Shown here one piece after another: positions 45,590-54,795 of a DNA stretch of 64,000 bases (position 1 is the stretch's first letter; every line of letters starts with the position of its first letter). Under the pieces are notes generated by a model, which searched no databases, was not told the origin of the DNA, and worked only from the letters and a program-made list of their open reading frames with translations. Source of the DNA: CAYJFX01 sp964370315. GTDB lineage: Bacteria > Spirochaetota > Spirochaetia > Treponematales > Treponemataceae. Location of the stretch: positions 1 through 64,000 of the forward strand of contig CAYJIS010000001.1 in assembly GCA_964370315.1 (NCBI GenBank), read 5' to 3'. Both the position numbers and the translations under genes were made by a program.

Positions 45590-46474
45590 TTACCATTTTT
45601 GTCGCATTTTCCTAAAAAAGCGAGAAAACCCTTCTTCAGTGTTTAAATCTGTTTTTTCAATTCTTCCAACTATATGTTTAACACACATTGAACACTTTGC
45701 ATTTGGTTGCGCCACAATAAAAGGTTTTTGTCTTAAAACGGAAGTAGATACTGCCGCATCATCATAAATAAAACCTAAGTATTCAATTTCGTAATTTAAA
45801 AATTGTTGAGCTATCGAAATAATCTGTTCTGCAACCCTTTTTCCTTCTGATGCCGAATGAACTCTGTTTACGAGAAGTTTTAAGTTTGGCCTATTATCAA
45901 TCATTTCTGTAGCTATAATTTTTATTATTCCATATGCATCTGTTATAGATGTTGGCTCGGGAGTTGTAAGAACATATATCTCATCGGCTGCAGTTAATAA
46001 ACCTAATACGCTTTGTGCTATACCAGCTCCAGTGTCTATGATAATAATATCTGCACTTGCTAACTGCATAAACTCTTCTGAAAAATGAGCTAGCTCAGCT
46101 TCATTTAAATTAGCTATTCTTGAAAATCCATTTGCTCCTGGAACAAATTGAAACCCATATTCAGTGTCACAAACAATTTCGTTCATTGTATAACGATTAT
46201 TCATAACATCTAACAAATTAGCCTTTGGAGCAGTACCAATAAGAATATTTACATTTGCCATTCCCAAATCGCCATCGATTAAAATAACTCTTTTGCCAGC
46301 TTGAGAATATGCGATTGCCATATTTACAGAAAGATTTGTTTTTCCAACACCACCCTTACCACTAGTTACAGCAATAATTCGCGTTTTGTGATTATTCTCA
46401 GAACTATTCTTTGATTCTTGTCGCTCTAATCTTTTTTGCATAAGCTCTCGTAATTCAGATGCTTGATCTTCCAT
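45590..46474 (-). CDS. flhG: FlhG/FleN MinD-type ATPase
   Basis: A 294-residue P-loop ATPase that limits flagellar number and site. The N-terminal activation helix has the DQAxxLR pattern (D3-Q4-A5, L8-R9) that stimulates FlhF. The deviant Walker A is GKGGVGKT at 39-46, then IDGDLGMANVN, IIIDTGAG and a C-terminal amphipathic helix (residues about 275-294, RFFRKMRQKW) expected to touch the membrane. It lies 11 nt after flhF with which it works. It is the last gene read from the flhA promoter as I see it. Confidence 0.93.
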   Translation of the reverse strand: MEDQASELRELMQKRLERQESKNSSENNHKTRIIAVTSGKGGVGKTNLSVNMAIAYSQAGKRVILIDGDLGMANVNILIGTAPKANLLDVMNNRYTMNEIVCDTEYGFQFVPGANGFSRIANLNEAELAHFSEEFMQLASADIIIIDTGAGIAQSVLGLLTAADEIYVLTTPEPTSITDAYGIIKIIATEMIDNRPNLKLLVNRVHSASEGKRVAEQIISIAQQFLNYEIEYLGFIYDDAAVSTSVLRQKPFIVAQPNAKCSMCVKHIVGRIEKTDLNTEEGFSRFFRKMRQKW

Positions 46475-46485
46475 AAACCTTCCTA

Positions 46486-47724
46486 TTATTTTTCAATAAA
46501 TTTTTCATCGATATGGTCTCTGTCTACTTTAAAGCCTGATAAGTTAATTAAAAATGAAACAGGGTCGGCTTTTTTAAAATTACGTGGAACTTTTTGACCA
46601 TCCGTTATGTATGCTATGCTTTTTTGTTTTTCATCAAGCACACTTACAATTGTTCCAACACTATCAGTTTCATCAAGCTTTGTCACAATTATTGATGAAT
46701 ATCCAAATATTTCATACTGCTGTAAAATTGTACGTAAATCATTCGCTTTAATTGATGCAGAAACTGTTAAAAAGACTTGTGGTTTTTGACCTCTAAAATC
46801 AAGTGTTTTACGCATCTTAGCTAAGCTCTCATAATCCTTAGGACTATGCCCTGACGTATCAACAAGAATTATGTCCACATCGTGTCCATATAATGTAACA
46901 AGTTGTTGTAAGTCTTCAACAGTGCTAGCAAATGAAACAGGAATACTCATGAGTTCTCCGTAGGTTTCAAGTTGCTCTTTTGCGCCAATTCTTAGACTAT
47001 CAATTGTTATAAGCCTAAGCTTTAAATCTTGTTTTCCACTTGTGTTAAGAGAACCACTAATATAATTTGCAGCTAATTTTGCAACTGTTGTTGTCTTGCC
47101 TACTCCTGTTGGTCCAACTAAAACAATAATTTCAGTTCGTGCTCTATTTTTAGGATTATCTATTATTATTGATTCTCCAATCCAGTCAACAACAGCTTTT
47201 TGAACTGCTTCAAAATCATCTAAATCTCCGATTGAAAATTCTTTGCGGATTTTATCACTAATTTTTTTAATGTATTCTTGTGTAAACTCATTTTTTCTCA
47301 GCATTTCTTCAATTGTTACAATTGATTGATGGTCATCTTGTTTTCCTGAAGAGGACGAATTATGTATATGTTCTCGTAAACCTTTTATCTCGTCTAATAT
47401 TAGTTTCATTTGAGGACTTTGAACATTTTTATTTGCCTCTAAAATCTTATTTTTTTCTTCATTAAAATCCATAGCTGTTACAGAAGAAGCTGGTGATTGT
47501 AAAACAGTACCTTGAAAAGCAGGCTTTCCCTTTGGAGGGATACCTACAAAAGTAATTTCATATTGTTTCTTTTTTAAAAAACCAAACATACCCTCTGGGG
47601 AACACTCATTTCGTCGTAATATTTCATAGCCAGATCCATACACTTTTCGAATCTTTGTAATACACTCTTCGTATGAGTCAGCTCTAATTGTGTGTGGTTC
47701 TTGTTGGTAAAGATTAGTTGCCAA
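46486..47724 (-). CDS. flhF: Flagellar SRP-like GTPase FlhF
   Basis: A 412-residue SRP-family GTPase that marks flagellar assembly sites. An N-terminal basic and flexible B region (about 1-120) precedes the N domain and the G domain. G1 is VGPTGVGKTTTVAKLAA near residue 205, then TIDSLRIGAKEQL, VDTSGHSPKD and the G4 region TKLDETDSVG. Start overlaps the end of flhA by 11 bases, so it is coupled. It acts with FlhG, encoded next. Confidence 0.95.
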   Translation of the reverse strand: MATNLYQQEPHTIRADSYEECITKIRKVYGSGYEILRRNECSPEGMFGFLKKKQYEITFVGIPPKGKPAFQGTVLQSPASSVTAMDFNEEKNKILEANKNVQSPQMKLILDEIKGLREHIHNSSSSGKQDDHQSIVTIEEMLRKNEFTQEYIKKISDKIRKEFSIGDLDDFEAVQKAVVDWIGESIIIDNPKNRARTEIIVLVGPTGVGKTTTVAKLAANYISGSLNTSGKQDLKLRLITIDSLRIGAKEQLETYGELMSIPVSFASTVEDLQQLVTLYGHDVDIILVDTSGHSPKDYESLAKMRKTLDFRGQKPQVFLTVSASIKANDLRTILQQYEIFGYSSIIVTKLDETDSVGTIVSVLDEKQKSIAYITDGQKVPRNFKKADPVSFLINLSGFKVDRDHIDEKFIEK

Positions 47725-49798
47725 CTTTAATTTCTCCTAAATTTTCTAATTTAATATCGTTTGTAATTTCGGGAACGGAAATTACAACTAAGCTAGGCAT
47801 TTCTCTTTCTGTACTTGCTTTAACAAGAGCTCGAGCTTCTTCTGGACAAAGAATAATTGGCATATACCCTTTTCCCTGTGAAAGAGCTACAGAAGTACTA
47901 AGTGCTGAAATCCACTCTCGTTGTAACACTGGATCCAAAGCTGCAATTGGTCCATTTACGGTATCAATTCTACTTTCAATGAGTTTTTGCAAAAACCCTT
48001 GAGATACGGTTAGTATATGAAGGGTTTTACTTTCGTCGGCATATTGCAAACATATTTGGCGCCCAAGAGCTTGTCGTACTTTTTCAATTAATATTTCTGG
48101 TTTTTTTGTAATAGGACCAAAATCTGCTATTGTTTCAAAAATGGCAACCATATTCCGAATGGAAACTTGTTCTCGCAATAGACCTTGCAATACTTTTTGA
48201 ATTTCACCAACGGTAAACAACTTCATTGCTTCTTCTACTGCTGTTGGATATTCTTTTTTTAGCGTATCAACGATAGATTGTACTTCTTGGCGCCCTAGTA
48301 TCTCTGCGGCATGAGCCTTAATGAGTTCTGTTAAGTGTGTTGCTATAATCGTTGGTGGGTCAACAACTGCATACCCTGCTCTTTCTGCTCTTTCTCTATC
48401 ATCCTCAGAAACCCATATTGCAGGTAAACCAAATGCAGGGTCACTAGTCACTTCTCCTTGCAATTCTTCGGTTACAGTACCTGTGTTCATACACATATAC
48501 CAACCCATTCTAATATGACTTGAGCCTACTTCAATTCCTTTAACTTTAAAACTATACGCATTATGATCTATGTGCATATTATCAGTAATTCTAATACGCG
48601 GAACAACAAGGCCTAAGTCAAGTGCAAACTCTCTTCTAATCCTTGTAACACGCTCTAAAAGTTCAGCACCCTTTTCTTTGTCTACCAAAGGAATTAATGC
48701 AAGACCAAGTTCAAGTGAAAGTGGATCTAAAGGAACGATAGGGCTTATCTCTGCAATTGCACTACCTTGTGTTTGTTGTTTTTCTTTTTCTTTGTTTAAT
48801 CTATTTTCAAATGATATTCTTTGTAATGTTTGCAGACGCCTGCCAATTAAAAACAATGATACACCCATTGGCAATAAAATATACCACGGAAAACCTGGTA
48901 AAAATCCAATTAATGCCATTGCAACACCTGACACATAAAAAACCCATGCATTTTGTGCAAATTGTTTTTGCATATCTGTACCTAATGTTGTCTTTCCATC
49001 AGAAACAGAACGTGTTACAATAATACCGGTAGCAACTGAAACTAAGAGAGAAGGAATTTGTGAAAGAAGACCATCACCAATTGTAAACTTTGCATACGTT
49101 TGAATTGCTAATGCAAATGGCTCCCCTCTAAAAATCATACCAAAAATGATACCAACGATAAGGTTTATAACCGTAATGAAAATACCAACTTTTACGTTTC
49201 CAGACACGAACTTTGTAGCACCATCCATAGATCCATAAAAATCTGCTTCTCGTTGGACATCCATTTTTCGAATTCGTGATTCTTCTTCTGAAATTGCCCC
49301 AGAATTATATTCTGCTTCAACAGCAGCTTGCTTCATTGGCATTGCATCTAAGGTAAAACGAGCTGCAACTTCTGCAATTCTTGTTGCACCCTTTGTAATT
49401 ACAAAAGCTTGAACAGCTATTAAAATTATAAATATAACAAGACCAATTACTAAACCTTCTGTACCACCTGTACCAACAACAAAGCTTCCAAATGCATTAA
49501 TTAATTGTCCATTAAAGTCTGAACCTAAAGAAAGAATTAAGCGAGTTGATGAAACATTTAACGCTAAACTAAACACGGTTGAAATCAAGAGAACCGTTGG
49601 AAACGAGGAAAAGTCAATTGCACGGGGGGTGTACATTACTATCAACAATACAATTAATGCCAATAATAAATTTAAAGCCATTAATGCATCGAGAAGAATT
49701 GTAGGTAATGGTATTATAAGCATCATGACTACAGCAATAATTGCAATTGCAATTGCTAAGTCTGATGGATTTTTAAAACGCTGTGCTGTATCAGCCAT
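47714..49798 (-). CDS. flhA: Flagellar export gate protein FlhA
   Basis: A 694-residue core component of the flagellar type III export gate. The first 330 residues hold about eight membrane helices and the cytoplasmic FHIPEP-type loop (READFYGSMDGATKFVSGN at about 200). The C-terminal half is the cytoplasmic export platform (VPRIRITDNMHID and KPEILIEKVRQALGRQI stretches). The frame extends to 49834; ATG 49798 is the family start, with GGTGG four nt upstream. It has its own extended -10 promoter, although it lies directly beyond flhB. Confidence 0.96.
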   Translation of the reverse strand: MADTAQRFKNPSDLAIAIAIIAVVMMLIIPLPTILLDALMALNLLLALIVLLIVMYTPRAIDFSSFPTVLLISTVFSLALNVSSTRLILSLGSDFNGQLINAFGSFVVGTGGTEGLVIGLVIFIILIAVQAFVITKGATRIAEVAARFTLDAMPMKQAAVEAEYNSGAISEEESRIRKMDVQREADFYGSMDGATKFVSGNVKVGIFITVINLIVGIIFGMIFRGEPFALAIQTYAKFTIGDGLLSQIPSLLVSVATGIIVTRSVSDGKTTLGTDMQKQFAQNAWVFYVSGVAMALIGFLPGFPWYILLPMGVSLFLIGRRLQTLQRISFENRLNKEKEKQQTQGSAIAEISPIVPLDPLSLELGLALIPLVDKEKGAELLERVTRIRREFALDLGLVVPRIRITDNMHIDHNAYSFKVKGIEVGSSHIRMGWYMCMNTGTVTEELQGEVTSDPAFGLPAIWVSEDDRERAERAGYAVVDPPTIIATHLTELIKAHAAEILGRQEVQSIVDTLKKEYPTAVEEAMKLFTVGEIQKVLQGLLREQVSIRNMVAIFETIADFGPITKKPEILIEKVRQALGRQICLQYADESKTLHILTVSQGFLQKLIESRIDTVNGPIAALDPVLQREWISALSTSVALSQGKGYMPIILCPEEARALVKASTEREMPSLVVISVPEITNDIKLENLGEIKVGN

Positions 49799-49877
49799 AA
49801 TCCCACCTAAGAACGAAATATGGTAAACCCCCATTTACCGTGAATAGGAAAGGACATAATCCTACCTACTATAGTGT

Positions 49878-49906
49878 ATTATAACATACTTTGAAAATAA
49901 AATAAA
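49878..49906 (-). promoter_or_regulatory. Promoter of flhA-flhF-flhG
   Basis: On the minus strand an extended -10, TGTTATAAT (TATAAT at 49883-49878), with a poor TTTATT -35 17 nt upstream (49906-49901). The start lies in CTATAGTAGGTAGG, a motif shared with 45470. Leader about 70 nt. Confidence 0.6.
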
Positions 49907-50046
49907 GTGATTTATGGGGAAAAATGATTTTTTTTTGTTTTTTCAAGTTTACACCAAAAAAATCTAAACTGTGTAATCCATTAAGTTTGACTAATCCCTA
50001 CTAATTCTGTGGTTTCCTTTCTTCTTTGCTTTACCCACCACCATTG

Positions 50047-50067
50047 TCAATTGTACATTAAAAATTA
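50047..50067 (+). repeat. AT-rich intergenic repeat, copy 2
   Basis: A 21-nt stretch beginning TCAATTGTACATTA, 19 of 21 identical with 15154-15174. It lies in the gap between flhB and the flhA promoter, which otherwise holds only AT-rich sequence. Confidence 0.4.
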
Positions 50068-50078
50068 TACATTATTTA

Positions 50079-51182
50079 CTACGCACTTATTTTCTTACCC
50101 TTCATAGAGTACACTTTCCCAAGAATAGTTGCTAGTGCTGTGTAGTATTCTTCTGGTATTATATCCCCTACTTCAACATTAGCATACAAGGCTCTTGCTA
50201 AAGGACGATTTTCTATCGTAGGTACTTCACTATCTTTTGCAAGTCTTTTAATTTGTTGAGCTAATTCATCTTGTCCTTTCGCTGTCACCATAGGACCTTG
50301 CATAACTTCTCTGTCGTATAGAATTGCTACAGCAAAGTGTGTCGGGTTAGTAATAATAACATCTGCTTTTGCGACATTTTCTCTTATACTATTTTGCAAC
50401 AATTCCCTCATAAATTGTTTTAAACGACTTTTTACTAAAGGGTCCCCTTCTAAGGTTTTATATTCTTCCTTCACTTCTTGTTTTGTCATCTTTAAAGAGT
50501 CAATAAATTGCTTTCGTTGTACTAAATAATCTGGTATCGCAATTATTAAAAAAATGAATGTTGCAACCAATAGTATTTGAGCACAGGTACTTGCTATATG
50601 TGTAATTCCTTGCCATATATTTTCGTCTAACAAAGCTAGCAATGTTGTAAACTCAGAACTAATAATAATAAATGAGGCAACAAAAACTATTACAACCTTA
50701 ATAATTGATTTAAATATATTAAAAACACCCTCAAATGAAAACATCGTTTTTCTAAAATATTCACCAAACTTTGGAATGATTTTAGAAAACTTTGGCTCAA
50801 TGGGTTTTGTAGAAAAAATAAAGCCTCTGTTTTGAATAAGATTTGCTATTACAGCTCCGATTATACCTGCAATAACAATTGGTGTAACCATTCGAAAAAG
50901 ATAATAATAAAAACCATATGCAAGAGATGCATTTACTTCTGCCGTTGTACTTCTTTGTAAATAATACAAAAGTATTTCAACAAAGTTAGTAAAAAGCCAA
51001 GGAGCAAGTACAATGAGCGTTATCGTTGGAAAAAGCATTACCAAGGCACCACTTAACTCTTGACTTTTAGCGACCCTCCCTTCTTCTCGGGCTTTACGTA
51101 ATTTATGCTCGGAAGGATCCTCTGTCCTCCCTTCATCTTCTGCGGCAAACCACTGTAAATCTAAATCTTCTGAGTATATCAT
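50079..51182 (-). CDS. flhB: Flagellar export switch protein FlhB
   Basis: A 367-residue protein that switches the export apparatus from rod/hook to filament substrates. Four membrane helices lie within residues 40-220, followed by a cytoplasmic domain with the self-cleavage site NPTH at 279-282. The start overlaps fliR by four bases. Last gene of the flbD-flhB run before the 280-nt gap with the flhA promoter. Confidence 0.96.
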   Translation of the reverse strand: MIYSEDLDLQWFAAEDEGRTEDPSEHKLRKAREEGRVAKSQELSGALVMLFPTITLIVLAPWLFTNFVEILLYYLQRSTTAEVNASLAYGFYYYLFRMVTPIVIAGIIGAVIANLIQNRGFIFSTKPIEPKFSKIIPKFGEYFRKTMFSFEGVFNIFKSIIKVVIVFVASFIIISSEFTTLLALLDENIWQGITHIASTCAQILLVATFIFLIIAIPDYLVQRKQFIDSLKMTKQEVKEEYKTLEGDPLVKSRLKQFMRELLQNSIRENVAKADVIITNPTHFAVAILYDREVMQGPMVTAKGQDELAQQIKRLAKDSEVPTIENRPLARALYANVEVGDIIPEEYYTALATILGKVYSMKGKKISA

Positions 51183-51970
51183 TGTATTGGCACCCCAACT
51201 TCTGTTAACAGTGTTTCAAAGCGAACAAAACCTGCATTAAATAAATTAATAAAATAATCTGCCATATACGGAAGTAATACCGTTAAAAGAAAAAAGGCTA
51301 CCATGATAGTTATTGGAAAACCTTCAGACAATAAGTTCATTTGTGGGGAGGCCTTTGATAATATACCCATGCAAACGGAAACTAAAAACAATGTCCCAAC
51401 TATTGGAAGAGAAATAATAAGAGCATCAACAAAAAGCCTCGACAATCCAAATAACAAAAATTGTAAAAAACCTTCTCTCTCAGTCACTAATATAAAAGAG
51501 TTTAGTGATTGAAAACTTCTTTGAACGCCACCTAAAAATAATTTTTGAAACCCCTGGGTTTGTAAAAATAATATAAATCCTATAAAATTTAAGTACTGTC
51601 CCATAAGAGGATTTGACACTTGAGAAAGCGCATCATATACTTCTGAAGCACCGAAACCCATTTGATACGTAAAGAACTGTCCAGCTGAACTAAAAGCTGC
51701 AAAAAGCATAGAGATATAAAAACCGGTAATTATTCCTATGATAACTTCACCAATTAGTATTAATACATAGTGTAAGCTAAATGGGTCTACAGTCCAACCA
51801 ACAGAATAAGCACTTGGCAAAACCAAAAAAGCAACATACCCTGCTAATGCAACTTGCGCAACCCTAGGAACAGCAACGGATGCTAGTAAGGGCAGCGCTA
51901 ATATCATAGCCAAAATGCGAGATGCAACGAGAAAAAAATTGGCACTTTGTGATACTAGTTCGTTTAACAT
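51179..51970 (-). CDS. fliR: Flagellar export protein FliR
   Basis: A 263-residue membrane protein of the export gate, combining with FliP and FliQ. Six membrane segments are visible; typical stretches are RVAQVALAGYVAFLVLPS (about 35-52), GEVIIGIITGFYISMLFAAFSSAGQ and the C-terminal FPITIMVAFFLLTVLLPYMADYF. Length is standard. It begins 22 nt after fliQ with a weak GGA before ATG. Confidence 0.95.
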   Translation of the reverse strand: MLNELVSQSANFFLVASRILAMILALPLLASVAVPRVAQVALAGYVAFLVLPSAYSVGWTVDPFSLHYVLILIGEVIIGIITGFYISMLFAAFSSAGQFFTYQMGFGASEVYDALSQVSNPLMGQYLNFIGFILFLQTQGFQKLFLGGVQRSFQSLNSFILVTEREGFLQFLLFGLSRLFVDALIISLPIVGTLFLVSVCMGILSKASPQMNLLSEGFPITIMVAFFLLTVLLPYMADYFINLFNAGFVRFETLLTEVGVPIQ

Positions 51971-51992
51971 CGTAATAATTCCAACAAAACGA

Positions 51993-52262
51993 CTATCGCG
52001 TCATTTGACCTATCAATGAAAAAAGGTTAACGGTATACTGTTCTAATGATGCAAACATCCAACCTCCTAACAAGGCTAGCATTCCAAGTATAGCAACTAA
52101 TTTTGGCACAAATGTAAGTGTTTGTTCTTGTATTGATGTAGTTGCTTGAAAAATTGCAACAACAAGACCTACCGTTAGTGCAACAATTAATATAGGCCCT
52201 GCTAAAACTAATATTTGGAAAACCCCATCTCTAAGTAGTGTAATTACTTGCTCTGTAGTCAT
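51993..52262 (-). CDS. fliQ: Flagellar export protein FliQ
   Basis: An 89-residue protein with two membrane helices (about 13-37 and 53-72) and the family pattern VGLVVAIFQATTSIQEQTLTFVPK. It forms part of the FliPQR gate. A GGGAGGG ribosome-binding site lies before the ATG. It follows fliP by 13 nt. Confidence 0.95.
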   Translation of the reverse strand: MTTEQVITLLRDGVFQILVLAGPILIVALTVGLVVAIFQATTSIQEQTLTFVPKLVAILGMLALLGGWMFASLEQYTVNLFSLIGQMTR

Positions 52263-52275
52263 TTACACCCTCCCC

Positions 52276-53088
52276 TTATTGAATAATAGAAATAAATAAT
52301 TGCTGGGTTAAAAGACCCCAACCGTCAACTAATACAAAGAGCATTAACTTAAAGGGCATCGAAATTTGAACAGGAGGAAGCATAATCATACCCATAGACA
52401 TAAGTATACTTGCTACAACCATATCTATAATAATAAATGGAATATATAAAATAATTCCTATCCTAAAGGCTACCGTTAACTCATGTAAAATATACGAAGG
52501 TATTAACACATGCGTTGGAACATCAGCGAGAGATGCTGGTCTTTCATAGTCGCCCATAGACATAAAAAGAGAAATATAATCTGTGTTATTTGCCATTTGT
52601 TTATACATAAAAATTCTAAGTGGTGCTTCTGCTTGGTCAATAGCTTGTTCAATAGCAATTTCACCATCAGCTAAAGGCTTGTAAGCATTATCATAAACAC
52701 TAGTTAGTGTTGGCCACATAATAAATATGGTCATAAAAAATGCAATCCCATTTAGTACTGCCGTTGGAGGAACTTGCTGTAAAGACAAAGCTCTTTTTAT
52801 AAAATCTAAAACAATTGTAAAACGTAAAAAACAAGTCATAAGTATAAGAATACTTGGTGCAAGTGTTAATATGGTGAGCAAAAGCAAAATCTGCACAGAA
52901 AAAGCAAGCTCTTGTCCAGATTGTGGTTCATTTAATTGTATATCAACTGCAGGCAATTGAACAGGAGCAACATCGCTATCAAGCTGTGCTGTTCCATCAG
53001 TTGACCCTTGAGGAAACTCTTGTGAAAAAACAAGTGAAAAAGAAAAGACACAGAAAAAGATGCTCAACAAAATAATTTTTTTATTCAT
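52276..53088 (-). CDS. fliP: Flagellar export protein FliP
   Basis: A 270-residue gate component. A cleavable signal peptide (1-22, FSFSLVFSQ) is followed by a short polar stretch and four membrane helices. Family stretches include LTLAPSILILMTCFLRFTIVLDFIKRAL (shown in part), QVPPTAVLNGIAFFMTIFIMWP and the C-terminal GMIMLPPVQISMPFKLMLFVLVDGW (shown in part). It overlaps fliO by eight bases. Confidence 0.96.
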   Translation of the reverse strand: MNKKIILLSIFFCVFSFSLVFSQEFPQGSTDGTAQLDSDVAPVQLPAVDIQLNEPQSGQELAFSVQILLLLTILTLAPSILILMTCFLRFTIVLDFIKRALSLQQVPPTAVLNGIAFFMTIFIMWPTLTSVYDNAYKPLADGEIAIEQAIDQAEAPLRIFMYKQMANNTDYISLFMSMGDYERPASLADVPTHVLIPSYILHELTVAFRIGIILYIPFIIIDMVVASILMSMGMIMLPPVQISMPFKLMLFVLVDGWGLLTQQLFISIIQ

Positions 53089-53701
53089 TGAATGGTCCTT
53101 TTTTTAATCTCTCTCTTTGTTTTTTTAAGGCGGTTTCTGTTAATTTTGCAGTATTTGTAAAACTTGAAAGTATACTAGAAAAATCGCGTGCTTTTGATAA
53201 AGGCTCTTTTTCTGCTTCTAATACCATTTGATCTATAAGATCTTTATCAGTTAATTCGCCTATAAGATTAATTCCTGCATCAGAAACACCTACAACCCAA
53301 GCCTTATCAATAAGGGTAACAACTTGCACTGTTTTTCCTGGTGCAAGAGTAAGGGTTGCAGCTCTCTTTAAAAATGGATTTTCAGATTCTTTTGATACAA
53401 GCCCCTTTTTAAGCAAAAAAGTAACACCATAAATTAATGCAACAACAATAATTAATGCAAAAATCATACGCACAAAAAGCCAAAGGGTACTTGATCCAGT
53501 TGCCTCATCAGCTTCTAAAGCGTTTTCATTGTCTAGAGTAACAATATCATTAATAATAAAATCTGTTTCTTGTTCTAATATAACTTCTTCTTGATCTATA
53601 GGATTTTCAACGGCTATAGTTTCTTCTTGTGCGTTTAACGTAAACATGAAAAAACAGCAGAAAAACCCTATTAAAAGATTTGTTTTTGAAAATGTTTTAA
53701 T
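53081..53701 (-). CDS. fliO: Flagellar export protein FliO/FliZ, probable AUU start
   Basis: The FliO of the export gate, known as FliZ in spirochaetes. From ATG 53647 the frame begins without a hydrophobic leader, but the in-frame codons upstream encode IKTFSKTNLLIGFFCCFFMF, a good signal peptide, ending near TLNAQ. The only initiation-like codon in front of it is ATT at 53701, with GGAGG (in GGGAGGGG) five nt upstream; there is no ATG, GTG or TTG in frame. The mature protein has one membrane helix (about 60-82 from ATG, LWLFVRMIFALIIVVALIYGVT) and a FliO-type basic cytoplasmic domain. It lies 20 nt after fliY. Confidence 0.75.
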   Translation of the reverse strand: MKTFSKTNLLIGFFCCFFMFTLNAQEETIAVENPIDQEEVILEQETDFIINDIVTLDNENALEADEATGSSTLWLFVRMIFALIIVVALIYGVTFLLKKGLVSKESENPFLKRAATLTLAPGKTVQVVTLIDKAWVVGVSDAGINLIGELTDKDLIDQMVLEAEKEPLSKARDFSSILSSFTNTAKLTETALKKQRERLKKGPFNE

Positions 53702-53721
53702 ATGCCCCTCCCAAGACGATA

Positions 53722-54795
53722 TTAATGCAGGTCTGAAACCCTTTCAACAGGAGATAAGATCTCAGTTACACGAACACCGAAGTTTTCGTCGATAACAACA
53801 ACCTCACCTTTTGCTATGGGTTTGTGGTTAACAAGAATGTCAACCGGCTCACCTGCAAGTTTATCAAGCTCGATAATGGTACCTTCGCCCATACCAAGTA
53901 TTTCTTTAATTTGTTTTTTTGTTCGCCCAAGTTCTACAGTCATTTCCATGTAAACATCCATGATAAGACTGATGTTTCCTTGCTCCATGGAGTTCATTCC
54001 TTGTTGCAAGTTAGGATATTGTAGCGACTGTACATTTGGAATATTCATACCAGGAATTGTCATTCCGCCCCCCATTCCCATAGAAGACCCCATGTCACCG
54101 AGGCTTCCAAGGCTTGCCATTTCATCAGCTGAAAGTCCACTTCCAATTGAAGGGGCACTGCTAAAGGCATTAGTAATTTCAGATGCAATACTTTGAGAAA
54201 TAATTTCCCAAATTGTATACACTCCACCTTCTGTAGACACAGGGTAGGATAGTAAAATAATCGAACTTTGTTTTAAGTTCAACGTTGTTTTTGGAATATG
54301 TACTGCTTGTGCTGGACTTGAACCTAAGCCTGGAAACTTTGAACCAAGAGCCGTTATTTCATTTCCAACTTGTTGAGAAATAAGTTCAGAAACTACAGAC
54401 AAAGACATATCATCTAAATCTGCATTTTCTTCTTTATTTACCAAGCTAGCAATACTTTGAGCTAAATCTGGAGGAAGAACAAATATATGGTCTCCAGCTA
54501 ATCCTTGAGTAAAATCTGCAGAAACAGAAACAATCATCTCAGGAAGTTTCATTAACAAAGCATCTAGTGAACTTTCTTCTACCATTGGTGTGCCTATAGT
54601 AAAAGTTGATCCAGTCATGGTTTGTATACCTGAAGTAAATGAGCCTGCTGTATCTCCAAGTACATTTTTTATTACACTTGTATCCATAGAAGGCGCTGAT
54701 GACATCATTCCGGCAGAACTGCCACCGCCTCCACCGAGGTCAACACCCGATAATAAAGCTTCTATTTCATCTTGTGAAATGGCACCATCACTCAT
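53722..54795 (-). CDS. fliY: Flagellar switch protein FliY
   Basis: A 357-residue C-ring protein. An N-terminal ISQDEIEALLSG motif (6-17), as in FliM, could bind phospho-CheY. A Gly/Ser-rich linker and a middle CheC-like domain (about 65-230) follow; a Met/Gly-rich linker precedes the C-terminal FliN SpoA domain (about 265-350, VYMEMTVELGRTKKQIKEILGM). The one CheC-type motif I find reads SVVSELIS, with Ser instead of Asn, so CheY-P phosphatase activity is doubtful. Overlaps fliM by eight bases. Confidence 0.92.
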   Translation of the reverse strand: MSDGAISQDEIEALLSGVDLGGGGGSSAGMMSSAPSMDTSVIKNVLGDTAGSFTSGIQTMTGSTFTIGTPMVEESSLDALLMKLPEMIVSVSADFTQGLAGDHIFVLPPDLAQSIASLVNKEENADLDDMSLSVVSELISQQVGNEITALGSKFPGLGSSPAQAVHIPKTTLNLKQSSIILLSYPVSTEGGVYTIWEIISQSIASEITNAFSSAPSIGSGLSADEMASLGSLGDMGSSMGMGGGMTIPGMNIPNVQSLQYPNLQQGMNSMEQGNISLIMDVYMEMTVELGRTKKQIKEILGMGEGTIIELDKLAGEPVDILVNHKPIAKGEVVVIDENFGVRVTEILSPVERVSDLH

